A stretch of DNA of 64,000 bases from Neobacillus piezotolerans (GTDB lineage Bacteria; Bacillota; Bacilli; Bacillales; Cytobacillaceae), in NCBI RefSeq assembly GCF_003362805.1, contig NZ_QNQT01000001.1, positions 1-64,000 on the forward strand. The letters run 5' to 3'. A program made the position numbers and the translations under genes. The notes under the pieces were generated by a model, which did no database searches, was not told the origin of the DNA, and worked only from the letters and a program-made list of their open reading frames with translations. Shown here piece by piece: positions 43,265 through 53,104 of this stretch; positions within the stretch are counted from its first letter, which is position 1; the number at the start of each line of letters is the position of its first letter.

Positions 43265-43984
43265 CTACCGGCAAGTATTCACCCGCCGCAAATCGTATAA
43301 ATCATTAACCCCGAAACGATCGAATTTCTCGGTAAGTTCGTCGATGCCATGATCCATCTTAAATTGCATCTCCTCAAGATAGAGAGGAAACACATTGTAA
43401 ACGTTTATCAGTTTGTCATCCCTAACTTTCAGCCGGAAAAATTCACTGTCCACAATCGTTGGCGGTATCAGCAGGGAAGCGCAGAGCTTCGTGCCCTCGA
43501 TAAACGGCTCGATTGGGTTGCCGTTTTGCAAAGTATGGCCATAAGCAAGCCATGTCTTGTACTCATGAGGAAAGCGGGCCAGGAACTTCAAATTCCTGAT
43601 TGGCCAATAATTCCGTTCATTTTTGAATCCCTCTTCTGTAATATCGAACTCCTCCGGCAAAAAGCAAACAAGCTCCGCATATTTCCAGGCCTCCGCTCCT
43701 TCCGGGACAGTCATCGGGAGGTCGCTCATTCCATGTGTGATCATCGTATGGAAGGGCCGTTCTTTTGTAGGGGCCACATGGTACACATCTACATGGACGA
43801 TATTCGAAACTATCTCATGAAACACCTTATTGATTTTCCCGACATATTTTTCAATATGCTCCTCAAACATCTCCTTCGCCTCAGCGTCAAAATCCCTTAC
43901 TCCTTCGAACTTCGTCTTTACTGAATCGTACTGGTACACTGGCGCCCCCGACTTCGAAACCTTTTGCTTCCTCTTAAACCACAC
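43265..43984 (-). CDS. Suppressor-of-fused (SUFU) domain protein
   Basis: A 239-residue protein whose central region matches the bacterial SUFU domain: HVDVYHVAPTKERPFHTMIT, GMSDLPMTVPEGAEAWKYAE and LVCFLPEEFDI. Bacterial SUFU proteins are often immunity proteins of polymorphic toxin systems or stand-alone proteins; no toxin gene is visible here. The start is GTG 43984 with AAGGAGG upstream. Confidence 0.85.
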   Translation of the reverse strand: MWFKRKQKVSKSGAPVYQYDSVKTKFEGVRDFDAEAKEMFEEHIEKYVGKINKVFHEIVSNIVHVDVYHVAPTKERPFHTMITHGMSDLPMTVPEGAEAWKYAELVCFLPEEFDITEEGFKNERNYWPIRNLKFLARFPHEYKTWLAYGHTLQNGNPIEPFIEGTKLCASLLIPPTIVDSEFFRLKVRDDKLINVYNVFPLYLEEMQFKMDHGIDELTEKFDRFGVNDLYDLRRVNTCR

Positions 43985-44136
43985 TCACATTGCCTCCTTA
44001 AATGCAATTAACATTATTTGTATATAAGATAATTCTCCGGCCTTTTCCTAAATCCTGCAAAAGTAGGCGAGTATGAAAGGGTTATTTTTAATTTTTAATG
44101 CCATTTAACTGAACAAATGAAATTTTCATATAATTC

Positions 44137-44165
44137 TTGCTTTTTCAAAACCAGTTGATTATAAT
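44137..44165 (+). promoter_or_regulatory. Candidate promoter of the lrp-dpp region
   Basis: TTGCTT and TATAAT are separated by 17 bases in an otherwise gene-free AT-rich stretch (43985-44295), about 130 bases before the Lrp-type gene. Confidence 0.45.
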
Positions 44166-44295
44166 TCTCTTTAATTCCTAAAAACGTACCAAAAAAAGGA
44201 GTTAAGTACTCAATCTGATATTCCGAGAAAAATTAAATACTGAATTTGGAGATAAAAATAGGAAAAAAGTATGGAAGCTGAAATGAGGAGTAGGT

Positions 44296-44742
44296 ATGAA
44301 GTATCAGGTTGATGAGCTGGATAGGGGCATCATCAAGCAATTGGCCAGAGATGGGCGGATGTCGTTCACGGAAATCGCGGCGGCTCTGAATGTGACCGAA
44401 AAGACTGTACGCCTGCGGTATAAAAATCTCTTGGATAACGGGATTATGGGCGTTTTCGGGGTCGTCAACCCAGTTGCGATCGGCGTGAAGGCCGGAGCAA
44501 TCATCCAATTAAAAGTAATGCCTCAACGAGTGAAAGAGGCAGTGGAGGAACTCAAGAAGTTTCGGGAAATCCGTTACATAACCATGACTTCCGGACCATA
44601 CTCGCTTTTGGTGCAAATCGCGGTCCCGACACAGGATGACATAACGGAGACCCTATTAAAAATAAACCAACTGACATGCATTACCGAGATGAATTCGATC
44701 ATTCAGCTCGAAGTTTACAAGAATTCATACGAATACTATTAG
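44296..44742 (+). CDS. Lrp/AsnC family transcriptional regulator
   Basis: A 148-residue Lrp/AsnC regulator. The N-terminal winged helix is DELDRGIIKQLARDGRMSFT then EIAAALNVTEKTVRLRYKNL; the C-terminal RAM domain (about 70-140) reads GAIIQLKVMPQRVKEAVEEL. Such regulators sense amino acids. It is 12 bases before an M42 peptidase gene, so it probably controls this peptide-use cluster. Confidence 0.9.
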   Translation: MKYQVDELDRGIIKQLARDGRMSFTEIAAALNVTEKTVRLRYKNLLDNGIMGVFGVVNPVAIGVKAGAIIQLKVMPQRVKEAVEELKKFREIRYITMTSGPYSLLVQIAVPTQDDITETLLKINQLTCITEMNSIIQLEVYKNSYEYY

Positions 44743-44754
44743 GGGGCAAAGGCG

Positions 44755-45816
44755 TTGATAGAACAGTTAAAAACTTTGACAAGCTTGTCGGGGCCATGCG
44801 GATATGAGCATTCAGTATCCTATTTTTTAAAAGAGTACCTAAGCGGCAGAGTTGATGATGTTCAAATTGATCCAATCGGAAACGTAATTGCCAGGAAAAA
44901 AGGCACCGGCCCCGGGCCCACGGTAATATTGACCGCCCACATTGATGAAATCGGCTTTATCGTCAAAAAAATCGAACAGAACGGATTATTGCGATTCGAG
45001 AAGCTCGGCGGAAATGATGACCGAATCCTGTTGGCCCAGCCAGTAACTGTAATGGGGAATGAGGGATTGCTCTCCGGAGTCATTGGGACGATGTCGGCGC
45101 ATTACGTGAAGTTCGATGATCCCTCAAAAGTGAGAAGGCACAGCCAGCTATACATAGATATCGGTGCTTCTTCAAAAGAGGAAGCGGAGCAAATGGGCGT
45201 TGAAGTCGGAACGCCAATTACCTGGGGTACGGACTTTGTCGTTTTCGGGCCGAAGCAAGCGCCGAAAATTCGCGCCAAATCCCTTGACGACCGGGCTGGA
45301 TGCGCGGTCCTCCTGCAGGCGCTTGAGGAAGTCCGGCAAGAGGAGTTTGCGGGCGAGCTGATTTTCCTTTTTGCCGTCCAGGAAGAAGTTGGCTTAAGAG
45401 GGGCAAAAACAGCATCGGAACATCTCCGCGCCGATGCGGCGATCGCCGTCGATACAACCGCGGTCAGCGATACGCCGGAAGAAACGATGGACCAGAGTCT
45501 CGGACTCGGCCGGGGGACCGGAATCAAAGTGATGGACTTCAGCCTCATCGTCCATAAGACGATGAAAGATACACTTGTAAAACTGGCGAAAGAACAGGGC
45601 ATCCCTTACCAGCTTGAAGTGTTCCCGGGAATCGGAACCGATGGCGGCGCCGTCAACTATGCCAACAAGGGAATTCCGACCGGCGTCCTTTCCATCCCGT
45701 CACGATACGCACACTCGCCGGTAGAAGTGATAGATCTGAAAGACCTCGAAGCCACAAAGGATTTGTTAAAAGCATTCATCCTCAACCTCAAGGAAAATCA
45801 GAGATTTGAATTTTAG
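44755..45816 (+). CDS. M42 family metallo-aminopeptidase
   Basis: A 353-residue cytosolic aminopeptidase of the M42 (glutamyl aminopeptidase/endoglucanase-like) family, with two metal ions. Motifs: ILTAHIDEIGFIVKKI (His and Asp), SLDDRAGCAVLLQALEEV (bridging Asp), FLFAVQEEVGLRGAKTAS (catalytic Glu pair) and RYAHSPVEVI (C-terminal His). Starts at TTG 44755 with GGGGGC upstream. It would degrade peptides imported by the Dpp system encoded downstream. Confidence 0.92.
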   Translation: MIEQLKTLTSLSGPCGYEHSVSYFLKEYLSGRVDDVQIDPIGNVIARKKGTGPGPTVILTAHIDEIGFIVKKIEQNGLLRFEKLGGNDDRILLAQPVTVMGNEGLLSGVIGTMSAHYVKFDDPSKVRRHSQLYIDIGASSKEEAEQMGVEVGTPITWGTDFVVFGPKQAPKIRAKSLDDRAGCAVLLQALEEVRQEEFAGELIFLFAVQEEVGLRGAKTASEHLRADAAIAVDTTAVSDTPEETMDQSLGLGRGTGIKVMDFSLIVHKTMKDTLVKLAKEQGIPYQLEVFPGIGTDGGAVNYANKGIPTGVLSIPSRYAHSPVEVIDLKDLEATKDLLKAFILNLKENQRFEF

Positions 45817-45888
45817 TAGTAAAGGAGAACGGCGCAAGCCCTCTCTTTATCATAAAAAATCAAAATTTCGAATTATGGGGGAAAAACT

Positions 45889-46740
45889 ATGAAAATCTTT
45901 ATCTCTGCAGACATGGAAGGCATTTCCGGGGTCGCGACAAACCAGCAGCTAAAAACGCCATCGGAATACCAGCGCTTCCGCAAACTGATGACAGCCGATG
46001 TAAATGCCGCGATCGAAGGGGCGTTCAACGGGGGAGCGACCGAAGTCGTTGTCGCGGACGGCCATGGCAACATGTCGAACATCATCATCGAAGAGCTCGA
46101 CCCGAGGGCCCGCCTCGTTTCAGGAAACAACAGGGTGATGTGCCAGTTGGAGGGCCTTGATGAATCATTCGAAGGTATCATGTTCGTCGGCCACCACGGG
46201 CGGGAAGGCGGATCCGATGTTACCGTCATCAGCCATACGCTCGCCGGGATTTGCGTAGAAGAGATGAAAATAAACGGTAAAGTCGTCGGCGAAACAGAAA
46301 TGAATTCCTACGTTGCGGGTGCAATGGGAGTTCCTCCATTGTTCATCAGCGGCGATGACGCCTATGTGAAGGAAGTCCAGGAAACCCTGCCTGAAGTAGA
46401 AGGAGCCGTCACCAAAAGGGCGGTTGACCGTTTCGCGGCTGAGCTTCTCCATCCGGAAGTCGCCCGCAAGGAAATCCGGGAAAAAGCCGAAGCGGCTGTT
46501 AAAAAAGCGAAACAGGCAAAGCCGCTTGTAATTGGCGAAGGCCCTGTCACATTCGACCTGAAATTCAAAGGGCCGCAGCAGGCAAAAATGACAACGACCT
46601 TGCCAACCGTCGAACTCACCGGTCCGAAGAGCATCCGCTTCACGTGTGACAACATGGTCACAGCCTACAAACACATGTGGGGATGCGTTATCATCGCCAT
46701 GACAGCGACAAACGGCGTCCTTGGATCGGTGAATGCTTAG
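45889..46740 (+). CDS. dppA: M55 family D-aminopeptidase (DppA-like)
   Basis: A 283-residue M55 metallopeptidase similar to B. subtilis DppA, a zinc D-aminopeptidase acting on D-Ala peptides. The N-terminal metal motif is KIFISADMEGISGV (Asp and Glu), VVADGHGNMSNI and MFVGHHGREG carry His ligands, and GETEMNSYVAGAMGVP is a conserved block. The linked transporter suggests recycling of cell-wall peptides containing D-alanine. GGGGGAA precedes the ATG. Confidence 0.92.
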   Translation: MKIFISADMEGISGVATNQQLKTPSEYQRFRKLMTADVNAAIEGAFNGGATEVVVADGHGNMSNIIIEELDPRARLVSGNNRVMCQLEGLDESFEGIMFVGHHGREGGSDVTVISHTLAGICVEEMKINGKVVGETEMNSYVAGAMGVPPLFISGDDAYVKEVQETLPEVEGAVTKRAVDRFAAELLHPEVARKEIREKAEAAVKKAKQAKPLVIGEGPVTFDLKFKGPQQAKMTTTLPTVELTGPKSIRFTCDNMVTAYKHMWGCVIIAMTATNGVLGSVNA

Positions 46741-46777
46741 GAATTAGTGGACTAAATAGGTTGAAAAACATTATACA

Positions 46778-46800
46778 CTTCGTTTGAATTGCGAAGTGCC
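46778..46800. repeat. Inverted repeat before dppB
   Basis: CACTTCG and CGAAGTG flank a 9-base loop in the 180-base gap between the M55 and permease genes. No T-run follows, so it may be a processing site, an operator or a weak hairpin that lowers read-through. Confidence 0.4.
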
Positions 46801-46920
46801 TGGAGCGGAAATCAACCGAGAGGTTCTTATAGATTATGAAATCATTGAACTACCTTCTAGAAACTATGACTGAATAGGAGTTCGTTCCACCAACAAATGA
46901 ATGCAGCGAGGTGAATGGAA

Positions 46921-47847
46921 ATGTACATTGTCAAAAGGCTGTTAACGATGCTCTTGACGCTTTGGGTCATTATTACGTTAACCTTTGTCATCATGAAATT
47001 CATACCGGGAGATCCATTCGCATCGGATGCAGATGCCCTGCCGGAGGAAGTATTGCAAAACATCCGGGCGAAATACAATTTGGACAAGCCTCTGCCGGTC
47101 CAGTACGCCCTTTATATGAAAAACCTTGTGATGATGGACCTCGGCCCTTCCATAAAATCGGAGACCCGGACGGTCAACAGCATCATTGCGGACGGCATCC
47201 CTGCATCGGCAACGCTCGGGATTCAGGCACTGGTCATTGCATTGTTCTTTGGCCTGCTTCTTGGGATCATGGCGGCGCTGAACCATAATAAACCAATCGA
47301 CTTCCTGGCGATGATGATCGCGATTCTCGGGATTTCGGTGCCAAGCTTTATTTTGGCGCCGCTCTTAATCAAGTATTTCGCGGTCGAATGGCGGCTTTTG
47401 CCCGTTGCTTCATGGGGAAGCTTCCAGCACAGCATCTTGCCTTCACTCGCGCTTGCGGCCTCGCCAATGGCCGTTATCGCACGCTTTATGCGGTCGAGCA
47501 TGATTGACGTCATGAACCAGAATTACATCAAGACAGCCAATGCGAAAGGCCTTTCAACACCACGGCTTGTCATCAAGCACGGAATACGGAACGCAATCCT
47601 GCCCGTCATTACCTTTATCGGCCCGCTGGCTGTCGCACTCATTACCGGTACATTCGTTATCGAAAAGATTTTCGCGATTCCGGGCCTTGGAAAGTATTTC
47701 GTGGACAGCATCTTCAACCGTGATTATCCAGTCATCCTTGGGACGACTATCTTTTTCAGTACGATTCTTGTCGTCATCCTGTTCCTGATCGACATTTCTT
47801 ACAGGCTGATCGACCCAAGGATCAAACTTTCGAGCGGAGGGAAGTAA
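46921..47847 (+). CDS. dppB: Dipeptide ABC transporter permease
   Basis: A 308-residue DppB/OppB-type permease with six transmembrane helices. It begins MYIVKRLLTMLLTLWVIITL and has the EAA loop DVMNQNYIKTANAKGLSTPR. I chose the ATG at 46921 (GAGGTG seven bases upstream); the ATG at 46915 is too near. Forms the membrane channel with DppC. Confidence 0.92.
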   Translation: MYIVKRLLTMLLTLWVIITLTFVIMKFIPGDPFASDADALPEEVLQNIRAKYNLDKPLPVQYALYMKNLVMMDLGPSIKSETRTVNSIIADGIPASATLGIQALVIALFFGLLLGIMAALNHNKPIDFLAMMIAILGISVPSFILAPLLIKYFAVEWRLLPVASWGSFQHSILPSLALAASPMAVIARFMRSSMIDVMNQNYIKTANAKGLSTPRLVIKHGIRNAILPVITFIGPLAVALITGTFVIEKIFAIPGLGKYFVDSIFNRDYPVILGTTIFFSTILVVILFLIDISYRLIDPRIKLSSGGK

Positions 47848-47848
47848 A

Positions 47849-48790
47849 ATGGAGGCGAAAAAACTGGAAGGCTCACTGTTTGTCCCTGTCTCCGCGGAAA
47901 AAAGGATCGTTGACCCAATCCAGCGGCCGTCCCTGAGTGTTTGGAAAGAAACGCTGATGAATATCATGAAAAACAAATTGGCCGTCCTCGGCATGTCGAT
48001 ACTGGTAATCATCTTGTTTTTTGCCATATTCGGGCCGAAAATGGTTCCCTACAGCGCTTCTGGCCAGGATTTGACAAATGGGAACTTGGCGCCCGGAAAG
48101 CACTGGTTCGGTACCGATGACCTCGGCCGGGATATGTGGGCGCGCACATGGTACGGGGCACGGGTCTCACTGACAATCGGTTTTGTGGCCGCATTAATTG
48201 ACCTCGTTCTCGGAGTCACAATTGGTGGGATAGCCGGCTACATGGCCGGCCGGAGCAAGAAGGGCGATCGCGTCGATAATATCATCATGAGGATTATCGA
48301 AATACTTTATGGAATTCCTTACCTTTTGATTGTTATTTTGCTGATGGTAATCATGGAGCCTGGCGTCACATCCATAATCATCGCCCTGACCGTTACTGGC
48401 TGGGTCAGCATGGCAAGGATCACAAGGGGCCAAATACTCCAATTGAAATCACAGGAATATGTTATGGCAGCGGAAAAGCTCGGGACGTCCCATGCAAAAA
48501 TTGTCCTGAGGCACCTTTTGCCAAATGCGCTTGGCATCATCATCGTCAACCTGACCTTTACAATTCCGCAGGCCATATTCGCGGAATCATTCCTCAGTTT
48601 TCTTGGGCTTGGCGTACAGGCGCCACACGCAAGCTGGGGGACGATGGCGAACGACGCGCTTGGAGTCATTTTGAGCGGTCATTGGTGGAGGCTGTTCTTC
48701 CCTGGGTTCTTAATTTCACTGACAATGTTTGCATTCAATGCATTCGGGGACGGGCTCCAGGACGCCTTGGACCCTAGAAACCGGAAATAG
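47849..48790 (+). CDS. dppC: Dipeptide ABC transporter permease
   Basis: A 313-residue DppC/OppC-type permease. An N-terminal cytosolic tail leads into the first helix (AVLGMSILVIILFFAIFGP). HWFGTDDLGRDMWARTWYGA is the family hallmark and the EAA loop is QEYVMAAEKLGTSHAKIVLR. It starts one base after the dppB stop. Confidence 0.93.
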   Translation: MEAKKLEGSLFVPVSAEKRIVDPIQRPSLSVWKETLMNIMKNKLAVLGMSILVIILFFAIFGPKMVPYSASGQDLTNGNLAPGKHWFGTDDLGRDMWARTWYGARVSLTIGFVAALIDLVLGVTIGGIAGYMAGRSKKGDRVDNIIMRIIEILYGIPYLLIVILLMVIMEPGVTSIIIALTVTGWVSMARITRGQILQLKSQEYVMAAEKLGTSHAKIVLRHLLPNALGIIIVNLTFTIPQAIFAESFLSFLGLGVQAPHASWGTMANDALGVILSGHWWRLFFPGFLISLTMFAFNAFGDGLQDALDPRNRK

Positions 48791-48802
48791 GAGGGAGCAA
48801 TT

Positions 48803-49819
48803 GTGAGCCATTTACTCGAAGTAAAAAACCTCGAAGTGAATTTTAAAACTTACGGCGGCGAGGTAAAGGCAGTCCGCAATGTTTCCTTCCATATTGATAA
48901 AGGCGAAATCGTCGCCATTGTGGGGGAAAGCGGAAGCGGAAAGAGCGTCACGGTCCAGACGGTCATGGGGCTCATCCCGACACCGCCCGGGATTATCAAA
49001 AATGGGGAAGTCCTTTTTGAAGGAAAAAATCTTCTGAAGCTTTCAAAACGTGAAATGCAAAAAGTAAAAGGGTCAAAAATCAGTATGATCTTCCAGGACC
49101 CGATGACGTCGCTTAATCCAACGATGAAAATAGGCAAGCAAATTGAGGAAGGGTTGATTGTCCATCAAAAGCTCGGGAATACGGAAGCGAAGAAGCGCGC
49201 AATCGACATGATTCGCCTTGTCGGCATTCCGAACCCTGAAGAGCGATACAATCAATACCCTCACGAATTCAGTGGCGGAATGAGGCAAAGGGCGATGATT
49301 GCCATCGCGCTTGCCTGCAACCCTGAACTCCTGATTGCCGATGAGCCGACAACCGCGCTTGATGTGACCATTCAAGCCCAGGTTCTTGATTTAATGAGGG
49401 ATTTAAAAGAAAAAACCGATACTGCAATCATCCTTATCACGCATGATCTTGGGGTAGTGGCGGAAACAGCGGAACGGGTTATCGTCATGTATGCCGGAAT
49501 GATGGTGGAGAGCGGCACAGTCCGCGAACTTTTTGAAAATCCCCGCCATCCGTACACATGGGGGCTGATGGAATCCATACCCGACCATACAAGCGCGGAA
49601 AAAGAGCGGCTAGTTCCCATTGAAGGAACCCCCCCGGATCTTTTTTCACCTCCGGCGGGCTGCCCATTCGCCCCTAGGTGTAAATACGCGATGGAAGTCT
49701 GCCTTTCTGAAATGCCGCCGGCTTTCGAAATAGAAACCGGACATTACTCTAGGTGCTGGCTAAACGACCCAAGGGCTCCAAAGGCTGAAGACCTTGTGGC
49801 AGCAGGGAGGGAAAACTGA
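48803..49819 (+). CDS. dppD: Dipeptide ABC transporter ATP-binding protein
   Basis: A 338-residue ABC ATPase of the DppD/OppD type. Walker A is [10 protein letters not shown], the signature [12 protein letters not shown], Walker [15 protein letters not shown], and the switch His [10 protein letters not shown]. The C-terminal extension has the family's cluster-binding Cys motif ([15 protein letters not shown]). Starts at GTG 48803 behind GGAGGGAG and overlaps the next gene at TGATG. Confidence 0.93.
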   Translation: MSHLLEVKNLEVNFKTYGGEVKAVRNVSFHIDKGEIVAIVGESGSGKSVTVQTVMGLIPTPPGIIKNGEVLFEGKNLLKLSKREMQKVKGSKISMIFQDPMTSLNPTMKIGKQIEEGLIVHQKLGNTEAKKRAIDMIRLVGIPNPEERYNQYPHEFSGGMRQRAMIAIALACNPELLIADEPTTALDVTIQAQVLDLMRDLKEKTDTAIILITHDLGVVAETAERVIVMYAGMMVESGTVRELFENPRHPYTWGLMESIPDHTSAEKERLVPIEGTPPDLFSPPAGCPFAPRCKYAMEVCLSEMPPAFEIETGHYSRCWLNDPRAPKAEDLVAAGREN

Positions 49820-50829
49820 TGGCCAAATTGCTAGTGGAGGCCGCGGAAAAACAGTCCGCCTCATCCGATACGCTTCTTAAAGTAGAGAATCTGAAGAAAT
49901 ATTTTACGATCAAAAACAACCAGACCGTTAAGTCGGTCGACGATATCTCGATTGAAATCAAACGCGGGGAAACCTTTGGCCTTGTCGGCGAATCAGGGAG
50001 CGGCAAGTCAACGCTAGGCAAAACGATTGTCGGCCTGCAGGATCCGACCGAAGGCAGAATGTTTTACAACGGAGCTGACCTAAGCACCCTTGGAAGAAAG
50101 GAAAAGGCGATCGCCAACCGGGAAATGCAGATTATTTTCCAAGATCCGCACGCGTCCCTGAACCCAAGGATGCGCGTTGGGGACATCATCGCTGAAGGCA
50201 TCGACGCCCACGGCCTGGCAAAGGGAAAAGAAAGGCAGGAGCGCGTCTACGATTTGCTTGAAAGGGTCGGCCTCCGCCCCGAGCATGCGCGAAGATATCC
50301 GCATGAATTCAGCGGCGGGCAGCGGCAGAGGATCGGGATTGCGAGGGCGCTTGCGGTTAATCCAAAGTTCATCGTCGCTGATGAACCGATTTCCGCGCTT
50401 GATGTTTCCATTCAGGCACAGGTCATCAATCTGCTTGAAGACCTGAGGGAACAGGAAGGGCTAACCTATTTGTTCATCGCGCATGACCTTGGGATGGTCA
50501 AGCACATCAGCGACCGGATCGGCGTCATGTACTTAGGAAAGATGATGGAACTCGCAACCAGTGATGATCTTTTCGCAGAGCCTCTCCACCCGTACACAAC
50601 GGCATTAATGTCCGCGATTCCAGTCGCTAAACCCGGGGCCGCGAAAAGGGAAAGAATCGTGCTTAAGGGGGATCCCCCAAGTCCGGTCAATCCGCCGAGC
50701 GGCTGCAGATTCCGTACGAGATGCCCGCATGCCATGTCCATTTGTGCCGAAGCGATCCCTGCTTTCAGGGAAGTCCAGCCGGAGCATTGGGTGGCGTGCC
50801 ATCTATATAACGAAAGAAATTACACCTAA
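49819..50829 (+). CDS. dppF: Dipeptide ABC transporter ATP-binding protein (DppF/OppF)
   Basis: A 336-residue ABC ATPase, the second ATPase of the heteromeric importer. Walker [13 protein letters not shown], signature [15 protein letters not shown], Walker [15 protein letters not shown]. The C-terminal Cys motif is [15 protein letters not shown]. Its ATG shares a base with the dppD stop. Confidence 0.93.
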   Translation: MAKLLVEAAEKQSASSDTLLKVENLKKYFTIKNNQTVKSVDDISIEIKRGETFGLVGESGSGKSTLGKTIVGLQDPTEGRMFYNGADLSTLGRKEKAIANREMQIIFQDPHASLNPRMRVGDIIAEGIDAHGLAKGKERQERVYDLLERVGLRPEHARRYPHEFSGGQRQRIGIARALAVNPKFIVADEPISALDVSIQAQVINLLEDLREQEGLTYLFIAHDLGMVKHISDRIGVMYLGKMMELATSDDLFAEPLHPYTTALMSAIPVAKPGAAKRERIVLKGDPPSPVNPPSGCRFRTRCPHAMSICAEAIPAFREVQPEHWVACHLYNERNYT

Positions 50830-50841
50830 GGAGGAAGGGAA

Positions 50842-52476
50842 ATGAAGAAATGGGTTTGGATGTTAGCTGCCCTTATGGTACTCAGCTCAGTTTTAACCGG
50901 CTGTTACGGCGGCGGAAATCAAAAATCATCGGCTACCGGGTCGAAGGATAGCACGAAAGGAATTAAGCAGGAACTTGTCCTCAATGCAATTAATGAGCCG
51001 CCTTCATTGGATCCGGCTATGGCTACGGATACAACCTCCGCATGGATTTTGGATCACACGTTTGAAGGCTTGTATGTAAAAAACAAGGATGACAAGCCGG
51101 TTCTTGGAACAGCGAAGGATGTAAAGGTTTCCGATGATGGCAAAACGTATACGTTCACAATCCGTGACGATGCCAAATGGTCCGACGGCTCACCGGTGAC
51201 AGCTCATGATTTTGAGTACAGCTGGAAACGCACAATGAACCCTGATACAGGGGCGCAATTTGCATTTTATATGTATTACATCAAAGGCGCTGAAGAGTTT
51301 AACAAAGGGAAAGGAACAATTGAAGATGTCGGGGTAAAAGCAACGGATGATCATACCCTCGTCGTCGAACTGAACAATCCTCTTGGCTATTTCGAGGAAC
51401 TTTTGACTTTGAGGACATTCTATCCGGTCAAAAAGGACCTAGTTGAACAGAATAAGGACTGGGCCGCCGGAGCAGACGTCTATATCAGCAACGGGCCGTT
51501 CAAAATGACGGAATGGAAGCATGACAGCCAGGTTGTCGCGGAAAAGAACGAGAACTATTATGACAGCAAAAACATCGCACTCGAAAAGATTACCTGGAAA
51601 GTCGTGAACGACGCGACAACATACTACCAGATGTACAAAACTGGGGAGCTTGACCTGATCCAGACGCTTCCGACAGATGTTGTAGAACAAGAAAAGAGCA
51701 ACAAAGAGTACAAAAACGTTCCTTACTTTGGAACCTACATGTACATGTTCAACGTAACCAAAGAACCATTTACGAATGCGAAAGTACGCCGCGCGTTCGC
51801 ATTGGCCATCAACCGGGAACCGATAACAAAGAATATTACAAAAGCGGGCGAAACCCCGGCATATGCATTCGTTCCTCAAGGAGTGGAAACATCCAAAGGG
51901 GATTTCCGTGAAGTTGGCGGCGACTACTTTAAAGAAGACAGTGAACAAGCGAAGAAACTTTTGCAAGAGGGAATGGCGGAAGAAGGCTGGAGTACGCTGC
52001 CTCCTGTTACAATAATTTACAACACGTCCGAAAACAATAAGAAAATCACTGAAGCGGTCCAGGAAATGTTGAAGAAAAACCTTGGTGTGGACGTCAAACT
52101 GGCGAACCAGGAATGGAAAACCTATCTTGATACAACCCATCAAGGCAACTTCCAGATGGCGCGCATGGGATGGATTGGATCACTGCTGGATCCGGTAGTA
52201 ATCCTCGATTACTACCTTGGCGACAGCCCGAACAACCGCTCCCGCTGGGTAAATGAGGAATACGACAAATTGATGGCCCAGGCAAAGGCTGAACAGGATA
52301 AGGACAAGCATTTTGAACTCCTTCACCAGGCAGAGGATATCCTGATGGAAGAGCTTCCGTTCTTTCCGGTTTACCATTATACCAACACATACCTGACATC
52401 ACCAAAGTTCAAAGATATTATTTATCCTTTCAACCGCTATCCAAATGTGAAGTGGGCGAAAAAGGTTTCTGAATAA
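50842..52476 (+). CDS. dppE: Peptide-binding lipoprotein of the Dpp/Opp transporter
   Basis: A 544-residue extracytoplasmic lipoprotein. The lipobox is SSVLTGCY with Cys about residue 22. SBP_bac_5 features follow: NAINEPPSLDPAMATDTTSA, DGSPVTAHDFEYSWKRTMNP and AKVRRAFALAINREPI. It matches the OppA/DppE oligopeptide-binding type. Placed last in the operon behind AAGGAGGAAG. Together with DppBCDF it imports peptides that the M42 and M55 enzymes can hydrolyse. Confidence 0.93.
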   Translation: MKKWVWMLAALMVLSSVLTGCYGGGNQKSSATGSKDSTKGIKQELVLNAINEPPSLDPAMATDTTSAWILDHTFEGLYVKNKDDKPVLGTAKDVKVSDDGKTYTFTIRDDAKWSDGSPVTAHDFEYSWKRTMNPDTGAQFAFYMYYIKGAEEFNKGKGTIEDVGVKATDDHTLVVELNNPLGYFEELLTLRTFYPVKKDLVEQNKDWAAGADVYISNGPFKMTEWKHDSQVVAEKNENYYDSKNIALEKITWKVVNDATTYYQMYKTGELDLIQTLPTDVVEQEKSNKEYKNVPYFGTYMYMFNVTKEPFTNAKVRRAFALAINREPITKNITKAGETPAYAFVPQGVETSKGDFREVGGDYFKEDSEQAKKLLQEGMAEEGWSTLPPVTIIYNTSENNKKITEAVQEMLKKNLGVDVKLANQEWKTYLDTTHQGNFQMARMGWIGSLLDPVVILDYYLGDSPNNRSRWVNEEYDKLMAQAKAEQDKDKHFELLHQAEDILMEELPFFPVYHYTNTYLTSPKFKDIIYPFNRYPNVKWAKKVSE

Positions 52477-52551
52477 GTAGGGTTTGTTTTTAAAAAAGCA
52501 GGAAAGAGTGCACTAGTCGCTTTTTCCTGCATGTTGGTTAAGGGAGGAAGT

Positions 52552-52926
52552 ATGATGGCCAAAAAGAGTGCAGGTTTTATACTATTCATTATTATGTGGC
52601 TGATTGCGAAATTCGTCTTGTCTATGTCATGGATAGAATTTATTAATCATTCTTTTTTGGCAGGCATCAGCTTCCTCATGGCCAGCGCCATCTTTTTGAT
52701 TTTAAAAACAGGATTCCTTACCTTGTTTATGGAAGGCTTCAATAAAGTGGGTTCATTCATCTCTCCAAAGTCCAGGGCAATGGAGCGGGAAGACGAGCGG
52801 GCCAAGGAGGATGAAAGCCTTGCGGAATTTAAAGGCAGCCTGCTTCGCCATCTGATCACCTACACATCTTTAATCGGCTTCAGTTCCGTCAGCGTTTCTT
52901 TGCTTGGATTGATTATTTACTATTAA
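52552..52926 (+). CDS. DUF3899 domain-containing membrane protein
   Basis: A 124-residue membrane protein of the Bacillus DUF3899 family, with about three transmembrane helices (near 7-25, 32-54 and 103-123) and a charged cytosolic loop (MEREDERAKEDESLAEFK). The ATG at 52552 follows GGGAGGAAG; a second ATG comes right after. Function unknown. Confidence 0.75.
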   Translation: MMAKKSAGFILFIIMWLIAKFVLSMSWIEFINHSFLAGISFLMASAIFLILKTGFLTLFMEGFNKVGSFISPKSRAMEREDERAKEDESLAEFKGSLLRHLITYTSLIGFSSVSVSLLGLIIYY

Positions 52927-52973
52927 AAACCGGCCCATTCAGGTGCAGTTCAGCCTGAGGAGCCGGTTTTTTT
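52927..52973 (+). terminator. Terminator of the DUF3899 gene
   Basis: ACCGGC pairs with GCCGGT and an inner TTCAGG pairs with CCTGA, followed by seven Ts. Confidence 0.8.
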
Positions 52974-53104
52974 GTACTCAGATTCCATTAAGTAAAACGG
53001 TTCAGGATTAAGAAGATCAGCTTGAAAGATTGGGTACAAACTTTTTAATCGCGGCGGAAAATGGTATAACCAAATATAGAGCCCGATTAAAGGAGATTAC
53101 TGAG

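Noticed and set aside
43265-43984. SUFU protein as immunity protein of a toxin system
   Set aside because: No polymorphic toxin, secretion or further immunity gene adjoins it.
46760-46873. Short open frame before dppB reading REVLIDYEIIELPSRNYD
   Set aside because: No start codon with a ribosome-binding site, only about 35 codons, and it shares the region with an inverted repeat. I could not link it to a family.
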